The position numbers and the translations under genes are program-made. Below the pieces are notes generated by a model. The model saw only the letters and a list, made by a program, of their open reading frames with translations, had not been told where the DNA came from and made no database searches. DNA of 64,000 bases. Source: an uncultured Paracoccus sp. Lineage in GTDB: Bacteria; Pseudomonadota; Alphaproteobacteria; Rhodobacterales; Rhodobacteraceae. The first letter of the stretch is position 1. Each line of letters begins with the position of its first letter. Of the stretch, positions 31,694 through 42,600 are shown piece by piece. The DNA is taken from positions 1-64,000 of the forward strand of contig NZ_CANKWH010000002.1 of the NCBI RefSeq assembly GCF_947487305.1. Direction: 5' to 3'.

Positions 31694-32433
31694 ACCCCTC
31701 CGAAGCGCCGCTTGCGCAGGCCGAAGCGGTCCAGGATCTCGGCCAGATGATCGGGGGTGAAGTCCGGCCAGAGCGTCTGGCTGAACTCGTATTCGGCATA
31801 GGCCGCCTGCCAGGGCAGGAAATTCGAGGTGCGGGTCTCGCCCGAGGTGCGGATCACCAGATCCGGGTCGGGATGGCCGGCGGTATCAAGACAATCCTGA
31901 AGATCAGCCTCGCTGGCCGGCCCGGCCAGATGGCCCGAGGCGATCTTCTCGGCCAGACGGTTCGAAGCGCGCAGCAATTCGTCGCGGCCGCCGTAATTGA
32001 TCGCCACGGTCAGGTTCAGCCGGGTATTGCCGGCAGTGCGGGCCTCGATCCCGGCCATCAGGCTTTTCAGCTTGGCGTCCAGGCGCTCGCGGTCGCCGAT
32101 AAAGCGCATCCGCACGCCCTCGGCCGACAGCCCGTCGGCCTCGCGCTGGATATAGCGGCGGAAGATCTTCATCAGACCCAGCACTTCCTCGGTCGATCGC
32201 TTCCAGTTCTCGGTCGAGAAAGCATAGATGGTCAGCCAGTTCACCCCCAGGTCGGGGCAGGCGCGGACAATCTGCTTCACCCGCTCGGCGCCGCGGCGAT
32301 GGCCGACAAGACGCGGCCAGCCGCGCTCGGTGGCCCAACGGCCATTTCCGTCCATGATGATGGCGACATGGCGCGGCGGCTGGCCGCCCCCTGCGCCGCT
32401 CGCGGCGTCGATCTTGGCGGTTTCCGCGACCAT
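31690..32433 (-). CDS. uppS: Isoprenyl transferase (undecaprenyl diphosphate synthase)
   Basis: This 247-aa cis-prenyltransferase has the catalytic Asp D28 in IIMDGNGRWA, then RLVGHRRGAERV, LTIYAFSTENWKR and DLVIRTSGETRTSNFLPWQ. It makes the C55 lipid carrier for peptidoglycan. The start at 32433 leaves 4 bp to the frr stop; the longer frame runs into frr. Confidence 0.95.
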   Translation of the reverse strand: MVAETAKIDAASGAGGGQPPRHVAIIMDGNGRWATERGWPRLVGHRRGAERVKQIVRACPDLGVNWLTIYAFSTENWKRSTEEVLGLMKIFRRYIQREADGLSAEGVRMRFIGDRERLDAKLKSLMAGIEARTAGNTRLNLTVAINYGGRDELLRASNRLAEKIASGHLAGPASEADLQDCLDTAGHPDPDLVIRTSGETRTSNFLPWQAAYAEYEFSQTLWPDFTPDHLAEILDRFGLRKRRFGGV

Positions 32434-32437
32434 CCGC

Positions 32438-33001
32438 TCAGACCTGCATGATCTCGGCCTGCTTGGCCTCGAGCGCGCCATCCACGGCGGCGATCATCTT
32501 GTTGGTCAGCTCCTGCACCTCGGTTTCCCAGAATTTCTGGTCATCCTCGGACATGCCGGCGGTCTTGCCCTTCTTGATCTGGTCCATGCCGTCGCGGCGC
32601 ACGTTGCGGATGGCGACCCGGGCGTTCTCGGCATATTGAGCCGCGACCTTGGTCAGCTCGCGCCGGCGTTCCTCGTTCAGCTCGGGGATCGGCAGCATGA
32701 TGATGGTGCCATTGGTCTGCGGGTTGATGCCCAGCCCGCTGTCGCGGATGGCCTTCTCGGCGCGGCTGACCAGACCCTTGTCCCAGATGTTGATGGTGAC
32801 CATGCGCGGCTCGGGGACGTTGATGGTGCCGATCTGATTGATCGGCGTCGGGCTGCCATAGGCATCGACCATGACCGGCTCGACCATGCTGGCCGAGGCG
32901 CGGCCGGTGCGCAGCGTGCCGAATTCGTGGCGCAGGCTGTCCATCGCGCCCTTCATCCGCCGTTCCAGATCATCGGTATCGACTTCGAACTCTTCTGCCA
33001 T
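32438..33001 (-). CDS. frr: Ribosome recycling factor
   Basis: This 187-aa protein has normal RRF length and the hallmarks [24 protein letters not shown] (first helix), [16 protein letters not shown] and [25 protein letters not shown]. With EF-G it splits post-termination ribosomes. It follows pyrH after 130 bp, the usual order pyrH-frr-uppS. Confidence 0.97.
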   Translation of the reverse strand: MAEEFEVDTDDLERRMKGAMDSLRHEFGTLRTGRASASMVEPVMVDAYGSPTPINQIGTINVPEPRMVTINIWDKGLVSRAEKAIRDSGLGINPQTNGTIIMLPIPELNEERRRELTKVAAQYAENARVAIRNVRRDGMDQIKKGKTAGMSEDDQKFWETEVQELTNKMIAAVDGALEAKQAEIMQV

Positions 33002-33131
33002 CTCGCCTTGCCTGTCGTCCTGGTTTTCTCAGCTTGTAACCGCAAAGCGGCCCGGAGGCAAAGGGGACCAGCTGCACCGTGGCAGGTTTAACCGGCCCCT
33101 GCGACAGTCGGCCCCCTGCCCGTCTCGAGGC

Positions 33132-33866
33132 TTAACCGTGGACGCGCGTATAGGTTCCGCGACCTTCGAGAATGCCCTTGAACCCGCCCGGCTCGTCCAG
33201 CGAGAAGACGATGATCGGCAGGTCGTTGTCGCGCGCCAGCGCAATGGCCGAGGCATCCATCACGCCCAGGTGCTTCTGCAGCACCTCGTCATAGCTGACG
33301 GTCTCGTAACGCTTGGCATCGGGGAATTTCACCGGGTCCTTGTCATAGACGCCATCGACCTTGGTGCCCTTGAAGATCGCCTCGCAGTTCATTTCCGAGG
33401 CGCGCAGCGTCGCCGCCGTGTCGGTGGTGAAATAGGGGTTGCCGGTGCCGGCGGCGAAGATGATGACGCGCTTCTTTTCCAGATGGCGCACGGCGCGGCG
33501 GCGGATATAGGGCTCGGCCACCTCGTCCATGCGGATGGCGCTGATGACGCGGCAATGGATGCCCTTGGCCTCCAGGGCCGATTGCATGGCCAGCGCGTTC
33601 ATCACCGTGGCCAGCATCCCCATGTAGTCGGCGGTGGTCCGCTCCATCCCCTGCGCGCTCCCCTGCAGCCCGCGGAAGATGTTGCCGCCGCCGATGACCA
33701 TGCAGATCTCGACGCCCAGCTTGTGAACCGATTCGACCTCGTCGGCGATCCGCGCGACGGTGGGGGGATGCAGGCCGAAGCCCTGGTCGCCCATCAGCGC
33801 CTCGCCCGAGATCTTCAGCATCACACGGTCATAGCTTTTGGGCTTGGCCCCTTCGGTCTCGGTCAC
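33132..33866 (-). CDS. pyrH: Uridylate kinase
   Basis: This 244-aa UMP kinase has KISGEALMG near residue 18, [10 protein letters not shown] near 58, and [18 protein letters not shown] near 151, all typical of the bacterial hexameric amino-acid-kinase-fold enzyme. It makes UDP for nucleotide synthesis. AGGGGGCCC precedes the ATG. It is divergent from miaA; the rpsB-tsf pair that often precedes pyrH is not here. Confidence 0.97.
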   Translation of the reverse strand: MTETEGAKPKSYDRVMLKISGEALMGDQGFGLHPPTVARIADEVESVHKLGVEICMVIGGGNIFRGLQGSAQGMERTTADYMGMLATVMNALAMQSALEAKGIHCRVISAIRMDEVAEPYIRRRAVRHLEKKRVIIFAAGTGNPYFTTDTAATLRASEMNCEAIFKGTKVDGVYDKDPVKFPDAKRYETVSYDEVLQKHLGVMDASAIALARDNDLPIIVFSLDEPGGFKGILEGRGTYTRVHG

Positions 33867-33941
33867 GGCATGGGCCCCCTGTCGGTTTCATTGCCGCGCA
33901 AAATGTCGCAAAAGCGGATCAGGTTCAACCACGGCCAAACC

Positions 33942-34820
33942 ATGCCCGAGCACGATCTGACGACAATTCCCCGCGACCGCCACCTGCTGATCGCCGGTCC
34001 CACCGCCAGCGGCAAGTCGGCGCTGGCCATGCAGGTCGCCCGAGCGCAGGGCGGGCTGATCGTGAATGCCGATGCGCTGCAGGTCTGGTCCTGCTGGCGG
34101 GTGCTGACCGCGCGCCCCTCGACCGCCGAGGAAGCCGCCCTGCCCCATGCGCTTTACGGCCATGTCGCGCCGGGGCGCAGCTATTCGGTCGGGGACTGGT
34201 TGTCTGACGTGGCGGCGCTGAACGGCCAGCGGTTGATCATCGTGGGCGGCACCGTGCTTTACCTGACCGCGCTGACCGAAGGGCTGGCCTATGTGCCGCC
34301 GACTCCGCCCGAGATTCGCGCCGAAGGCGACCGGCGGCTTGCTGAACCCGACGGACTGGCACGCATGGTCGCGGCGCTGGACCCGGCCACGCGCGGCAAG
34401 ATCGACATCCTGAACCCCGCCCGTGTCCAACGGGCCTGGGAAGTTCTGGAGAATACCGGGCGTGGGCTGGCCGAGTGGCAGGCCGAAACGCCGCCGCCGC
34501 TGATCGGCCCGGATCAGGCCACGCGGGTCGTGATGATGGCCGACCGGGACTGGCTGGCCCTGCGAATCGCCCGCCGGTTCGACCTGATGCTGGATCAGGG
34601 CGCGCTGGACGAGGCGCGCGCCGTTCTGCCCGACTGGCAGCCCGGCGCGCAATGGGCGCGGGCCATCGGCGCGCCCGAGCTGATCGCCCATCTCCGGGGC
34701 GAGCTGACACTCGATGAGGCGCGCGAACGCGCAGTGATCGCGACAAGGCAATATGCCAAGTCGCAGCGCATCTGGTTTCGCGGCCGGATGAAGGGGTGGC
34801 AGCCGCTGCCCGTCGGCTGA
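33942..34820 (+). CDS. miaA: tRNA dimethylallyltransferase
   Basis: This protein of about 292 aa adds the isopentenyl group to A37 of tRNAs reading UNN codons. The P-loop is GPTASGKS (residues 19-26), with NADALQVW, the RPSTAEEAALPHALYGHV segment and GGTVLYLTALTEGL. The start at 33942 matches the family; 33903 is an in-frame alternative. Neither has a good ribosome binding site. The apparent 649-aa frame upstream is antisense to pyrH and frr. Confidence 0.93.
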   Translation: MPEHDLTTIPRDRHLLIAGPTASGKSALAMQVARAQGGLIVNADALQVWSCWRVLTARPSTAEEAALPHALYGHVAPGRSYSVGDWLSDVAALNGQRLIIVGGTVLYLTALTEGLAYVPPTPPEIRAEGDRRLAEPDGLARMVAALDPATRGKIDILNPARVQRAWEVLENTGRGLAEWQAETPPPLIGPDQATRVVMMADRDWLALRIARRFDLMLDQGALDEARAVLPDWQPGAQWARAIGAPELIAHLRGELTLDEARERAVIATRQYAKSQRIWFRGRMKGWQPLPVG

Positions 34821-34911
34821 CGCTGCCCGGCCTGCTGCCCGGCCTGTGGCAGAACTGCCCTTTCCGGCAGGCTGTGCGCAAAAACTGCGGAACTCTTTTA
34901 CATCTCATGCG

Positions 34912-34935
34912 CTATAGGCAATAATTCGCCTATAG
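34912..34935. promoter_or_regulatory. Inverted repeat upstream of the AraC-type gene
   Basis: CTATAGGC-N8-GCCTATAG is a perfect 8-bp inverted repeat with an AT-rich spacer, 26-49 nt before the proposed regulator start at 34961. The position fits an autoregulatory operator. No T-run follows, so it is not an intrinsic terminator. Confidence 0.55.
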
Positions 34936-34960
34936 TGTCTTGCTGTGCGGAGTTCTGTCC

Positions 34961-36010
34961 ATGTCGGCCGAAGGTCGTCGCCTCGCGAATTCCGGTTTTC
35001 CATTTACCCCCAGTCGCTTCAAGGGGATACCGCAGGCTGGTTCTGCAACCCCTGTTAGTGCAACCGAGCCGTGGCGGCTGGCCGGTGCGGGGGTGAATGC
35101 GGGCTATATCGACGACGGCACCGGCGATTCGATGGGCGAAAACTCGCCGTCCTTTGCGCGCAGACCGCTGGCCCAGATCGGCAGCCGCGCACGGCCTCAA
35201 TCCCGCCTCAGGCTGCTGCCGCTGGCCGGTTTCGTCTGGGGCAGCCGCGCCGCCATGCCCCTGCCGCGCACGCGGGGTGAACATGTGCTGATCCGGGTGA
35301 CGCGCGGCACGCTGCAACTGGATTTCCCGCGCAGCCGTCAGGCGCTGGGGCCGGACAGCCTGTTCTATATTCCGTGCGGCACCGCCTTTGCCGCGCTGCC
35401 CCTGGTCGATTGCGCGGGCGAGGTGCTGCTGATCGGGCCCGAGCTGACCCGTGACCTGTCCCATCCCCTGCCCGAGCGCGCGCTTGGCGGGCGGCTGGAC
35501 CATGACGACCCGGCGCCCCGGCAGATGCTGCAGGAGCTGGCGCAGGAGGCACGGCGGGCCAGCCCCGATGCGCGCGCCGCCATCGCCTGCCAGCTGTCGC
35601 TTCTGGCGCTGCGGCTGGCACGGCTGGAACCCGTGGCCCGCCGGGTGCAACCGGGGCCGGGCCATGATCCCGACCTGCCGCTGGCCGAGCGTTTCGTGGC
35701 GCTGGCCCAGACCCGTCTGGCCGATGGCAGCACCATCGCCGACCTGGCCGAGGCGCTTGGCGCGACCACCGCCGAACTCGATGCCGCCTGCCAGCACCGG
35801 CATGGCAAGCGGGCGGTGGACCTGGTCCATGACCTGCGCCTTGCCCGCGCGGTGCAGATGCTGCGCGACACCACGGAAAGCCCGGCCCGGATCGCGCGGA
35901 TGCTGGGCTATTCCAGCCTCGCCCATCTGAGCCGGGCCTTCGTCACCGCCACCGGCCGCCTGCCCGACAGCTTTCGCTGCGCGGGTCAGGCCACGTCGCC
36001 CTGGGGCTGA
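34961..36010 (+). CDS. AraC-family transcriptional regulator
   Basis: This 349-aa protein has an N-terminal sensing region and a C-terminal AraC DNA-binding domain with two helix-turn-helix elements (TIADLAEALGATTAELDAAC and ARIARMLGYSSLAHLSRAF). The start at 34961 has GGAG 8 nt upstream; an ATG at 35132 is an alternative. The first 60 residues look poorly conserved. Its 3' end overlaps the convergent membrane-protein gene by 25 bp. The ligand and targets are unknown. Confidence 0.88.
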   Translation: MSAEGRRLANSGFPFTPSRFKGIPQAGSATPVSATEPWRLAGAGVNAGYIDDGTGDSMGENSPSFARRPLAQIGSRARPQSRLRLLPLAGFVWGSRAAMPLPRTRGEHVLIRVTRGTLQLDFPRSRQALGPDSLFYIPCGTAFAALPLVDCAGEVLLIGPELTRDLSHPLPERALGGRLDHDDPAPRQMLQELAQEARRASPDARAAIACQLSLLALRLARLEPVARRVQPGPGHDPDLPLAERFVALAQTRLADGSTIADLAEALGATTAELDAACQHRHGKRAVDLVHDLRLARAVQMLRDTTESPARIARMLGYSSLAHLSRAFVTATGRLPDSFRCAGQATSPWG

Positions 36011-36990
36011 CCGGACCTGTCACCCGTGACCCTGCCACCCGGCACGAAGAACCACTGGTAGAACAGCCGATCCGGAACCCGGTTCAGCACACGCACCACC
36101 AGTGCCGTGGCGGCGATGGCAAAGACCATCCGGCCAAGCCCGACAGCCAGCCCGTCCGCGCCGATGGCCATGACAATCGCCGTGTCCTCGATGATCGCAT
36201 GGGAAAAGCCCATGAAGACGCAGGCGGCAAAGATCTGGCGCGGTGGGATCAGACCGCTTTGCGCCTCGCGGATCATCATGCCGCCGCCATAGGAGATGCC
36301 CAGAAGCGCGCCGATCACCGCGAATTGCCGCGCCTCGCCGCTGATCCCCGCCAGCCGCAGCACCGGATCAACGAGGCGGTTCAGCAGGTCCATGACGCCG
36401 GTGAGGCGCAGGATCTCGATGGCCCAGCACAGCGCCAGCAGCACGATGAGCATCCAGCCCATGGTCTCGGCCAGCCCGATCAGGAAACTGGTCCAGCCCT
36501 CGGTTCCCGCCATCGGCGTCCAGACGGCCGAAACCGGGGCCTGCATCCAGCCGGTCGCGTTGCTCAGCTGGTGCAGGATCATCGCATAGATCATGCCGCC
36601 GCCCACGCGGATCAGCACCGTCGCCATCAACCGCGCACCGGTCTGGCGCAGGATGCCCTGTTCGATCGGCAGGGCATGGGCAAAGAGCAGCAGCGACGAC
36701 AGGATGGTGACATCGGCCACGGTCAGTTCGCTGACCGGAACCAGCGCGAAGATCAGCGGAATCGCCCCCCATATACCGATGAGCAGCCCGGTCAGCCAGG
36801 CCAGCCCCAGTTCCGGCGGCAGGTCATAGAGCGCCATGACCGGGCCGAAAGCCGGGGCAATGGCCTTGATCACGCCCAAGCGCGACAGCGCCTCGGTGAT
36901 CAGCGCGATGGGCAGGATCAGGCGCACCAGCATCCAGTAAAGCTGCAGGTAGGACAGGGTCTTGCGGGTGATATGGTCGAGAATCGTCAT
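35986..36990 (-). CDS. Membrane protein with nucleoside-recognition (gate) domain
   Basis: This protein of about 334 aa has roughly eight hydrophobic helices and two gate-domain-like halves, with ALLGISYGGGMMIREAQSG and MGFSHAIIEDTAIVMAIGA as the most conserved-looking loops. Such proteins are putative transporters of unknown substrate. The start at 36990 has GGA 8 nt upstream; 37017 is an alternative. The gene is divergent from an Lrp-type regulator, with an array of half-sites between them, so the Lrp protein probably controls it. Confidence 0.8.
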   Translation of the reverse strand: MTILDHITRKTLSYLQLYWMLVRLILPIALITEALSRLGVIKAIAPAFGPVMALYDLPPELGLAWLTGLLIGIWGAIPLIFALVPVSELTVADVTILSSLLLFAHALPIEQGILRQTGARLMATVLIRVGGGMIYAMILHQLSNATGWMQAPVSAVWTPMAGTEGWTSFLIGLAETMGWMLIVLLALCWAIEILRLTGVMDLLNRLVDPVLRLAGISGEARQFAVIGALLGISYGGGMMIREAQSGLIPPRQIFAACVFMGFSHAIIEDTAIVMAIGADGLAVGLGRMVFAIAATALVVRVLNRVPDRLFYQWFFVPGGRVTGDRSGQPQGDVA

Positions 36991-37053
36991 GGCAGGAATC
37001 CGTTGATCTTTTTTCATCCTGTGCCATGGCTGCGATGACGGTTGTGGTCAAAG

Positions 37054-37080
37054 ATTGCAGTTTCGTGCAATAATATTGCA
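37054..37080. promoter_or_regulatory. Triple half-site array between Lrp gene and membrane-protein gene
   Basis: ATTGCA (37054-37059), TGCAAT (37066-37071) and ATTGCA (37075-37080) form alternating inverted half-sites, spaced by 6 and 3 bp. They sit in the 93-bp divergent promoter region, directly in front of the Lrp start. This is typical of Lrp/AsnC autoregulation. Confidence 0.6.
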
Positions 37081-37083
37081 AAG

Positions 37084-37560
37084 ATGTCTGCCACCGGAAC
37101 GCCGCCCATGGACCGCCTCGACCGCAAGATCCTGAACCTGATGCAGCGCGACGCCGCGCGGACCAATGCCGATCTGGCCGACGCGGTCGGGCTGTCGCCG
37201 TCCAGCTGCCTGCGCCGGGTGCGGCGGCTGCGTGGTTCGGGCGTGATCGAGCGGGTGGTGGCGATCCTGAACCCGGCCAAGGCGGGGCGGGTGCTGAAGG
37301 CCATCGTCACGGTGGAACTGCAGCGCCATGGCGAACAGCAGCAGGCGCGCTTTCTCGCCTTGGCAACCAAGGAGGAAGCGGTGGCGCAGGCCTATGCCGT
37401 GACCAGCCAGACCGACGTGGTGCTGATCCTGCGGCTGCGTGACATGGAGGAGTTCGATGCGCTCTGCGAGCGGCTGTTCCGCGACGATACCAACGTGGCG
37501 CGCTTCTTTACCATGGTGGTGATCCGCACCGCCAAGGAGGAAACGGCGATCCGCTTATAG
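37084..37560 (+). CDS. Lrp/AsnC-family transcriptional regulator
   Basis: This 158-aa protein has an N-terminal winged helix ([20 protein letters not shown], then [20 protein letters not shown]) and a C-terminal RAM ligand domain ([19 protein letters not shown]). Such regulators respond to amino acids. The start may be 37084 or 37108; neither has a strong ribosome binding site. Its last 6 bp overlap the convergent rlmE stop. Confidence 0.93.
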   Translation: MSATGTPPMDRLDRKILNLMQRDAARTNADLADAVGLSPSSCLRRVRRLRGSGVIERVVAILNPAKAGRVLKAIVTVELQRHGEQQQARFLALATKEEAVAQAYAVTSQTDVVLILRLRDMEEFDALCERLFRDDTNVARFFTMVVIRTAKEETAIRL

Positions 37561-38322
37561 ATCGCCGTCGCCCGCGTCCGCGTCCTCGTCGGGACGCCCG
37601 CGGAACCCCTGCGCCACCACGAATTTTTCCGATGAATCGCTGCGGCTTGCCGGCGGCTTCACATTGGCGACCTTGGTGAAGTTCTTCTTCAGCATGGTCT
37701 GCATCTCGAGCTCGGCCCCGCCCGCCAGCACCTTGGCGACGAAGGTGCCGCCCGGCTCCAGCACGTCGAAGGCAAAGGCGGCCGCCGCCTCGACCAGCGC
37801 CACGATGCGCAAATGGTCGGTGCCCTTGTGGCCACTGGAGGCCGCGGCCATGTCCGACATGACCACATCGGCGCGCCCGCCGAGCCAGTCCTTGACCTTC
37901 TGGTCGGCGCCTTCCTCGAGGAAATCCAGCACATGGATCTCGGCACCGGCAATGGCATCGACCTCTTGCAGATCGACGCCCAGCACCCGGCCGACGGACT
38001 TGCCGCCCTTCTCGCCAAGCGCGTTCACCCGCGCCACGGCGACCTGGCACCAGCCGCCGGGCGCGCAGCCCAGATCGACCACCCGGGCGCCGGGCACCAG
38101 GAAGCGGTACTTGTCGTCCAGTTCGAGGATCTTGTAGGCCGCGCGGCCTCGATAGCCCTCGCGCTTGGCGCGGGCCACATAGGGATCGTTCAACTGGCGT
38201 TCCAGCCACAGCTTGCTGGACATCTTGCGGCCCTTGGCGGTCTTCACCCGCACCTTCAGGTCGCGCTGCCCGCGCCCGCTGGTATTGCCCTTGGCGCTGC
38301 CCGCGCCGGTTCCCTTGGCCAT
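37555..38322 (-). CDS. rlmE: 23S rRNA (uridine-2552-2'-O)-methyltransferase
   Basis: This 255-aa RrmJ/FtsJ-type enzyme has the SAM motif [15 protein letters not shown] and the conserved [18 protein letters not shown], with a K-D-K-E type catalytic set expected. The N-terminal basic extension (about 35 residues) and the acidic C-terminal tail are common in alphaproteobacteria. Its ATG overlaps the stop of the Ppx/GppA gene (TGATG), so the two are cotranslated. Confidence 0.94.
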   Translation of the reverse strand: MAKGTGAGSAKGNTSGRGQRDLKVRVKTAKGRKMSSKLWLERQLNDPYVARAKREGYRGRAAYKILELDDKYRFLVPGARVVDLGCAPGGWCQVAVARVNALGEKGGKSVGRVLGVDLQEVDAIAGAEIHVLDFLEEGADQKVKDWLGGRADVVMSDMAAASSGHKGTDHLRIVALVEAAAAFAFDVLEPGGTFVAKVLAGGAELEMQTMLKKNFTKVANVKPPASRSDSSEKFVVAQGFRGRPDEDADAGDGDL

Positions 38323-39446
38323 CACGCCACTCCGTTCAATCCTTCGGGCGTCAGCACCCCATCCTTCACCATCTGCGAATAGAGCAGACCTTCGCGCAGC
38401 CCCCGGTCCGCCACCGACAACCGGCTGGTCGGCCAGACCCGCATCAGCGTCTGCAAGATCGCCGCGCCCGACATGATCAGCGCGTGCCGTTCCCGCCCGA
38501 TGCGCGGATCGGCGCGGCGGCCCTCGGGGCCAAGCGTGAGGTAAGAGTGAATCACCTTGTCGATCTGATCGCTTGTCATGGTCAGGCCGTCAACCTTGGT
38601 TCGGTCGTAGCGCCGCAGCCCCAGATGGCTGGCCGCGACCGTGGTGACGGTGCCCGAGGTGCCGATGATCTGGAAATTCTCGTCGGGCGAGCCGTTCGCA
38701 TAGGGGGCGAAATCGGCCAGCATCTCCTCGAAATACCAGCTCATCAGCGCGAAGCGGCCTTGATCGTCCTCGACATCGGCGAACTGGTCGCGCAGCGTCG
38801 CCACGCCAAGCGGCACGCTGATCCAGTCCACGACCCACGCGCCACCCGGCTGCGGATTGCGGAACCCGTCCCCCAGCCGCATGATCGCCCGCGCCCGTTC
38901 GGTCGGCTCGACATCCTCGAGATCGATCCACACCAGCTCGGTCGAGCCGCCGCCGATATCGACGACCAGCAGCTGTTCCGTCGCGAGATTGACCAGCGGC
39001 GCGCAGGAGATCACCGCCAGCCGGGCTTCCTCCTCGGCCTCGATGATCTCGACCGGCAGGCCGGTCTCGCGCTGGATCTTGCGCATGAAGTCGCGGGAAT
39101 TGCGCGCGCGGCGGCAGGCCTCGGTTGCAACCAGACGCATGTTCACGACGTTATGGGTTTCGAGCTTGCGTCGGCAAACCTGCAGCGCATGCACCGTCCG
39201 CGCCATGGAACTGCGCGACAGACGACCAGACGCCTCGAGACCCTGCCCAAGCTGGACGGGTTTCGAGAAGCTGTCGATGACCTGAAACTGATTGCCGCGC
39301 GGCCGCGCAATCAGCATCCGGCACGAATTGGTTCCAAGGTCCAGTGCCGCATAAAGCGGCCCTTCCTCGGACTGGCGGGTGACGGTCGGCTCAACCGGTT
39401 TCAGCTTCGGGAACGCGTCCGCACCCGCGGGACGCCTGGGCGTCAT
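38322..39446 (-). CDS. Ppx/GppA-type phosphatase
   Basis: This 374-aa protein has the actin-like ASKHA fold: [19 protein letters not shown] (phosphate-1) near residue 31, and [15 protein letters not shown] (phosphate-2). It is either an exopolyphosphatase or a pppGpp phosphohydrolase; the family cannot be split by sight. It lacks the long C-terminal HD-like region of E. coli Ppx. GGAGGGCG precedes the ATG at 39446. It forms an operon with rlmE. Confidence 0.9.
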   Translation of the reverse strand: MTPRRPAGADAFPKLKPVEPTVTRQSEEGPLYAALDLGTNSCRMLIARPRGNQFQVIDSFSKPVQLGQGLEASGRLSRSSMARTVHALQVCRRKLETHNVVNMRLVATEACRRARNSRDFMRKIQRETGLPVEIIEAEEEARLAVISCAPLVNLATEQLLVVDIGGGSTELVWIDLEDVEPTERARAIMRLGDGFRNPQPGGAWVVDWISVPLGVATLRDQFADVEDDQGRFALMSWYFEEMLADFAPYANGSPDENFQIIGTSGTVTTVAASHLGLRRYDRTKVDGLTMTSDQIDKVIHSYLTLGPEGRRADPRIGRERHALIMSGAAILQTLMRVWPTSRLSVADRGLREGLLYSQMVKDGVLTPEGLNGVA

Positions 39447-39655
39447 TGGCACGCCCTCCGATATCAACTTGGACCCAACGTAGCGCGCGACCTGTCACCG
39501 TTCAAGGGGCAGGCCAGTGCGCGGAAATGCTCAAACGCTGATTTTATCTGCACAGATCCTGTATCCGTGCCTGCGGACAAGCATTTCAGGGCAAATGATT
39601 TTTTCGCGGCACCCCGGATTTGCGGGGGGTCGCGCAGGTCTTGAGTGATACCGCC

Positions 39656-42600
39656 CTACTCCGCCGCTGCCAGCAGCGAGGCATTGCCGCCCGAGGCGGT
39701 GGTATCGACGCAAAGATGGCGTTCCAGCACTGCATATCCGGCCAGCTCCGCGCTGCCCGCCAGCGGGATGATCGGCCCCTCCCGGCCCGCCAGGGCGATG
39801 CGATAGGCCCGCGCCATCTCCTCGGACCCGTCATAGGCGACAACCGCCATGCCGCTGAGGCTGGAGAGCGCTCCGGGCAAAAGCCGTCCCGTCACCTCGA
39901 CCGCCGCACAGCCCGCCGCCGTCGCGATGGCGGCCTGCGCGCCCGTGTCGGGGCCAAGGCACAGGATCGTGCCGCGCGCATGGCTGGTCAGCCGGTTCGA
40001 TTCGCCCGTGGGTCCGGGCAGCAGCGTGGTCTCGCGCGGGGTGTCGATATCGGTCTTGGCGCGCTTCAACTGATCCCTCACCAGTTCGCTATCGGCCTCG
40101 GGCCGGTCATCGGCACCGTGGTGATGCCCCGCCGCCCGGAAGCGCGGCACGTAATGCGGCCCGCCGGCCTTGGGGCCGGTGCCCGACAGGCCCTCGCCCC
40201 CGAACGGCTGGCTGCCGACGATGGCGCCGATCTGGTTGCGGTTCACGTAGAGGTTTCCGACATGGATATGCCGGTCGATATGCTCGACCCGGTCATCGAT
40301 GCGGGTATGCAGGCCAAAGGTCAGCCCGTAGCCCGAGCCGTTGATGGCGGCGATCACCCGGTCCAGATCCTCGGCCTTGAAGCGGGCGACATGCAGGACC
40401 GGGCCGAAGATCTCTTTCTCGATCGCCTCGATCCCGCTGACGCGGATCGTCACCGGCGGCACGAAATGCCCGCGCGAGGGCGGCTTCAGCCGGTGCAGGA
40501 TGCGCCCGTCGCTGCGCGCGGCGGACACGTGATCGTCAATGCCTTTCCTTGCGCCTGCCGAGATCACCGGGCCGACATCGGTTTCCAGATGCCAGGGATC
40601 GCCCATGCGCAGCTCGTCCATCGCCCCGTGCAGCATGGTCAGCACCTTGTCGGCCACGTCCTCCTGCACGTAGAGGATGCGCAGCGCCGAACAGCGTTGC
40701 CCCGCGGACTGGAAGGCGCTGGCAAGGATGTCGCGCACCGCCTGTTCCGGCAGCGCGGTCGAATCGACCACCATCGCGTTCAGCCCACCGGTTTCGGCGA
40801 TCAGCGGCGCATCGGGGGCAAGATTTTCCGCCATCGCCCGGTTGATCGCCTGCGCCGTGGGCAGGCTGCCGGTGAAGCAGACGCCCGCCACGCGCGGATC
40901 GCTGGACAGTGCGGTGCCGACCTGCCGCCCCGGTCCGGGCAGCAGTTGCAGCGCATGGACCGGCACCCCGGCCTCGTGCAGCAGCTGGGTGGCGCGCCAG
41001 GCGATCAGGCTGGTCGTCTCGGCCGGTTTGGCCAGCACGCCATTGCCGGCGGCCAGCGCGGCGGCGATCTGGCCGGTGAAGATCGCCAGCGGAAAGTTCC
41101 AGGGCGAGATGCAGGTGATGACCCCGCGCGGTGCGTCTGCCGTGGCAAAGCCCGCGTAATAGCGCAGGAAATCCACCGCCTCGCGCAGTTCCGCCACGCA
41201 ATCGGCCAGCGATTTCCCGGCCTCGCGGGCGATCAGCGCGAAAAGTTCGGCATGATGCGCCTCGTAAAGATCGGCGGCGCGGATCAGCACCGCGGCCCGG
41301 GTCTCGGGTGTCGCATCCCAGATCGCCGCCGCGCCAAGCGCGCCGGCAATGTCCGCGTCGGATGACAGCGCGATCCGGCCCACGTGGTCCCCCGGACGCG
41401 CCGGGTTCACCACATCCTCGCCGACCCGGCCAGCCTCATCCCCGGCAACAGCCAGCAGCGGCCCGCCCTGCCACTGGTGATCCGCCCATTTTCCCCGCTC
41501 GGCATCGATCAGTGCCAGCGTCTCGGGATCGCGCAGGTCGAAGCCGCGCGAGTTCATCCGGCTGCCGAACAGCGCCTGCGGTGCGCGCACGCCCCGCGCC
41601 GGCTGGCCCGCCACCTTCTGCCATTCGATGAAGGGATCGGGGGCGACCTCCTCGGGCGGCACGTCGGTATCGACGATGCGGTTGACGAAACTGGAATTGG
41701 CGCCGTTCTCCAGCAGCCGCCGCACCAGATAGGCCAGCAGATCCTCATGCGCGCCGACCGGGGCATAGATGCGGCAGCGCGTGCCATAGCGGTCGTGCAG
41801 CAGGTCATGCAGCGCCTCGCCCATGCCGTGCAGGCGCTGGAATTCCCAGTCCTTGTCCTCGCCCGCCAGGTCCAGCACCGCCGCCGCCGAATGGGCGTTA
41901 TGGGTGGCGAATTGCGGATAGATGCGGGGGCTGGCCAGCAGCTTCCGGGCCGAACAGATCCAGGCCACATCGGTCGCGGTCTTGTGGGTCCAGACCGGAA
42001 AGCCCTCCAGCCCCTCGACCTGCGCCCGCTTGATCTCGGTATCCCAATAGGCGCCCTTCACCAGCCGCACCATGATCCGCCGATCCAGCCGCTCGGCCAG
42101 GGCCTCGAGCCAGTCGATGACATGGGGCGCGCGCTTGCCATAGGCCTGCACCACCACGCCGAACCCGTCCCAGCCCGCCAGCGAGGGGTCCGACAGCACA
42201 GCCTCGATCACGTCCAGCGACAGCTCCAGCCGGTCGGCCTCCTCCGCGTCGATGTTCAGCCCCATGTTCGCGGCCTTGGCCGCCCGTGCCAGGCGCAGCA
42301 CGATCGGCACCAGTTCCGCCATCACCCGGTCGCGCTGACCCTCTTCATAGCGAGGATGCAGCGCCGACAGCTTGATCGAGATGCCCGGATTGGCGCGGAT
42401 GTCATCGCTTTTCGCCTGCGCCGCCAGCGCCGCGATCGCGCCCTCATAGGCGGCGGTATAGGCGCGGGCATCGGCCTCGGTCCGCGCCGCCTCGCCCAGC
42501 ATGTCATAGCTGTAGGTAAAGCCCTTGCCGACCCGCTCGCGCCCGCGCCGGATCGCGTCCTTCACCGTCTCGCCCAGCACGAATTGCTGACCCATCTCGC

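Noticed and set aside
34821..34880. Terminator after miaA
   Set aside because: Only a direct repeat (TGCCCGGCCTG twice) and a weak stem without a T-run were seen.
39603..39640. Hairpin between putA and the Ppx/GppA gene
   Set aside because: The T-run is on the wrong side for transcripts from putA, so it is not an intrinsic terminator.
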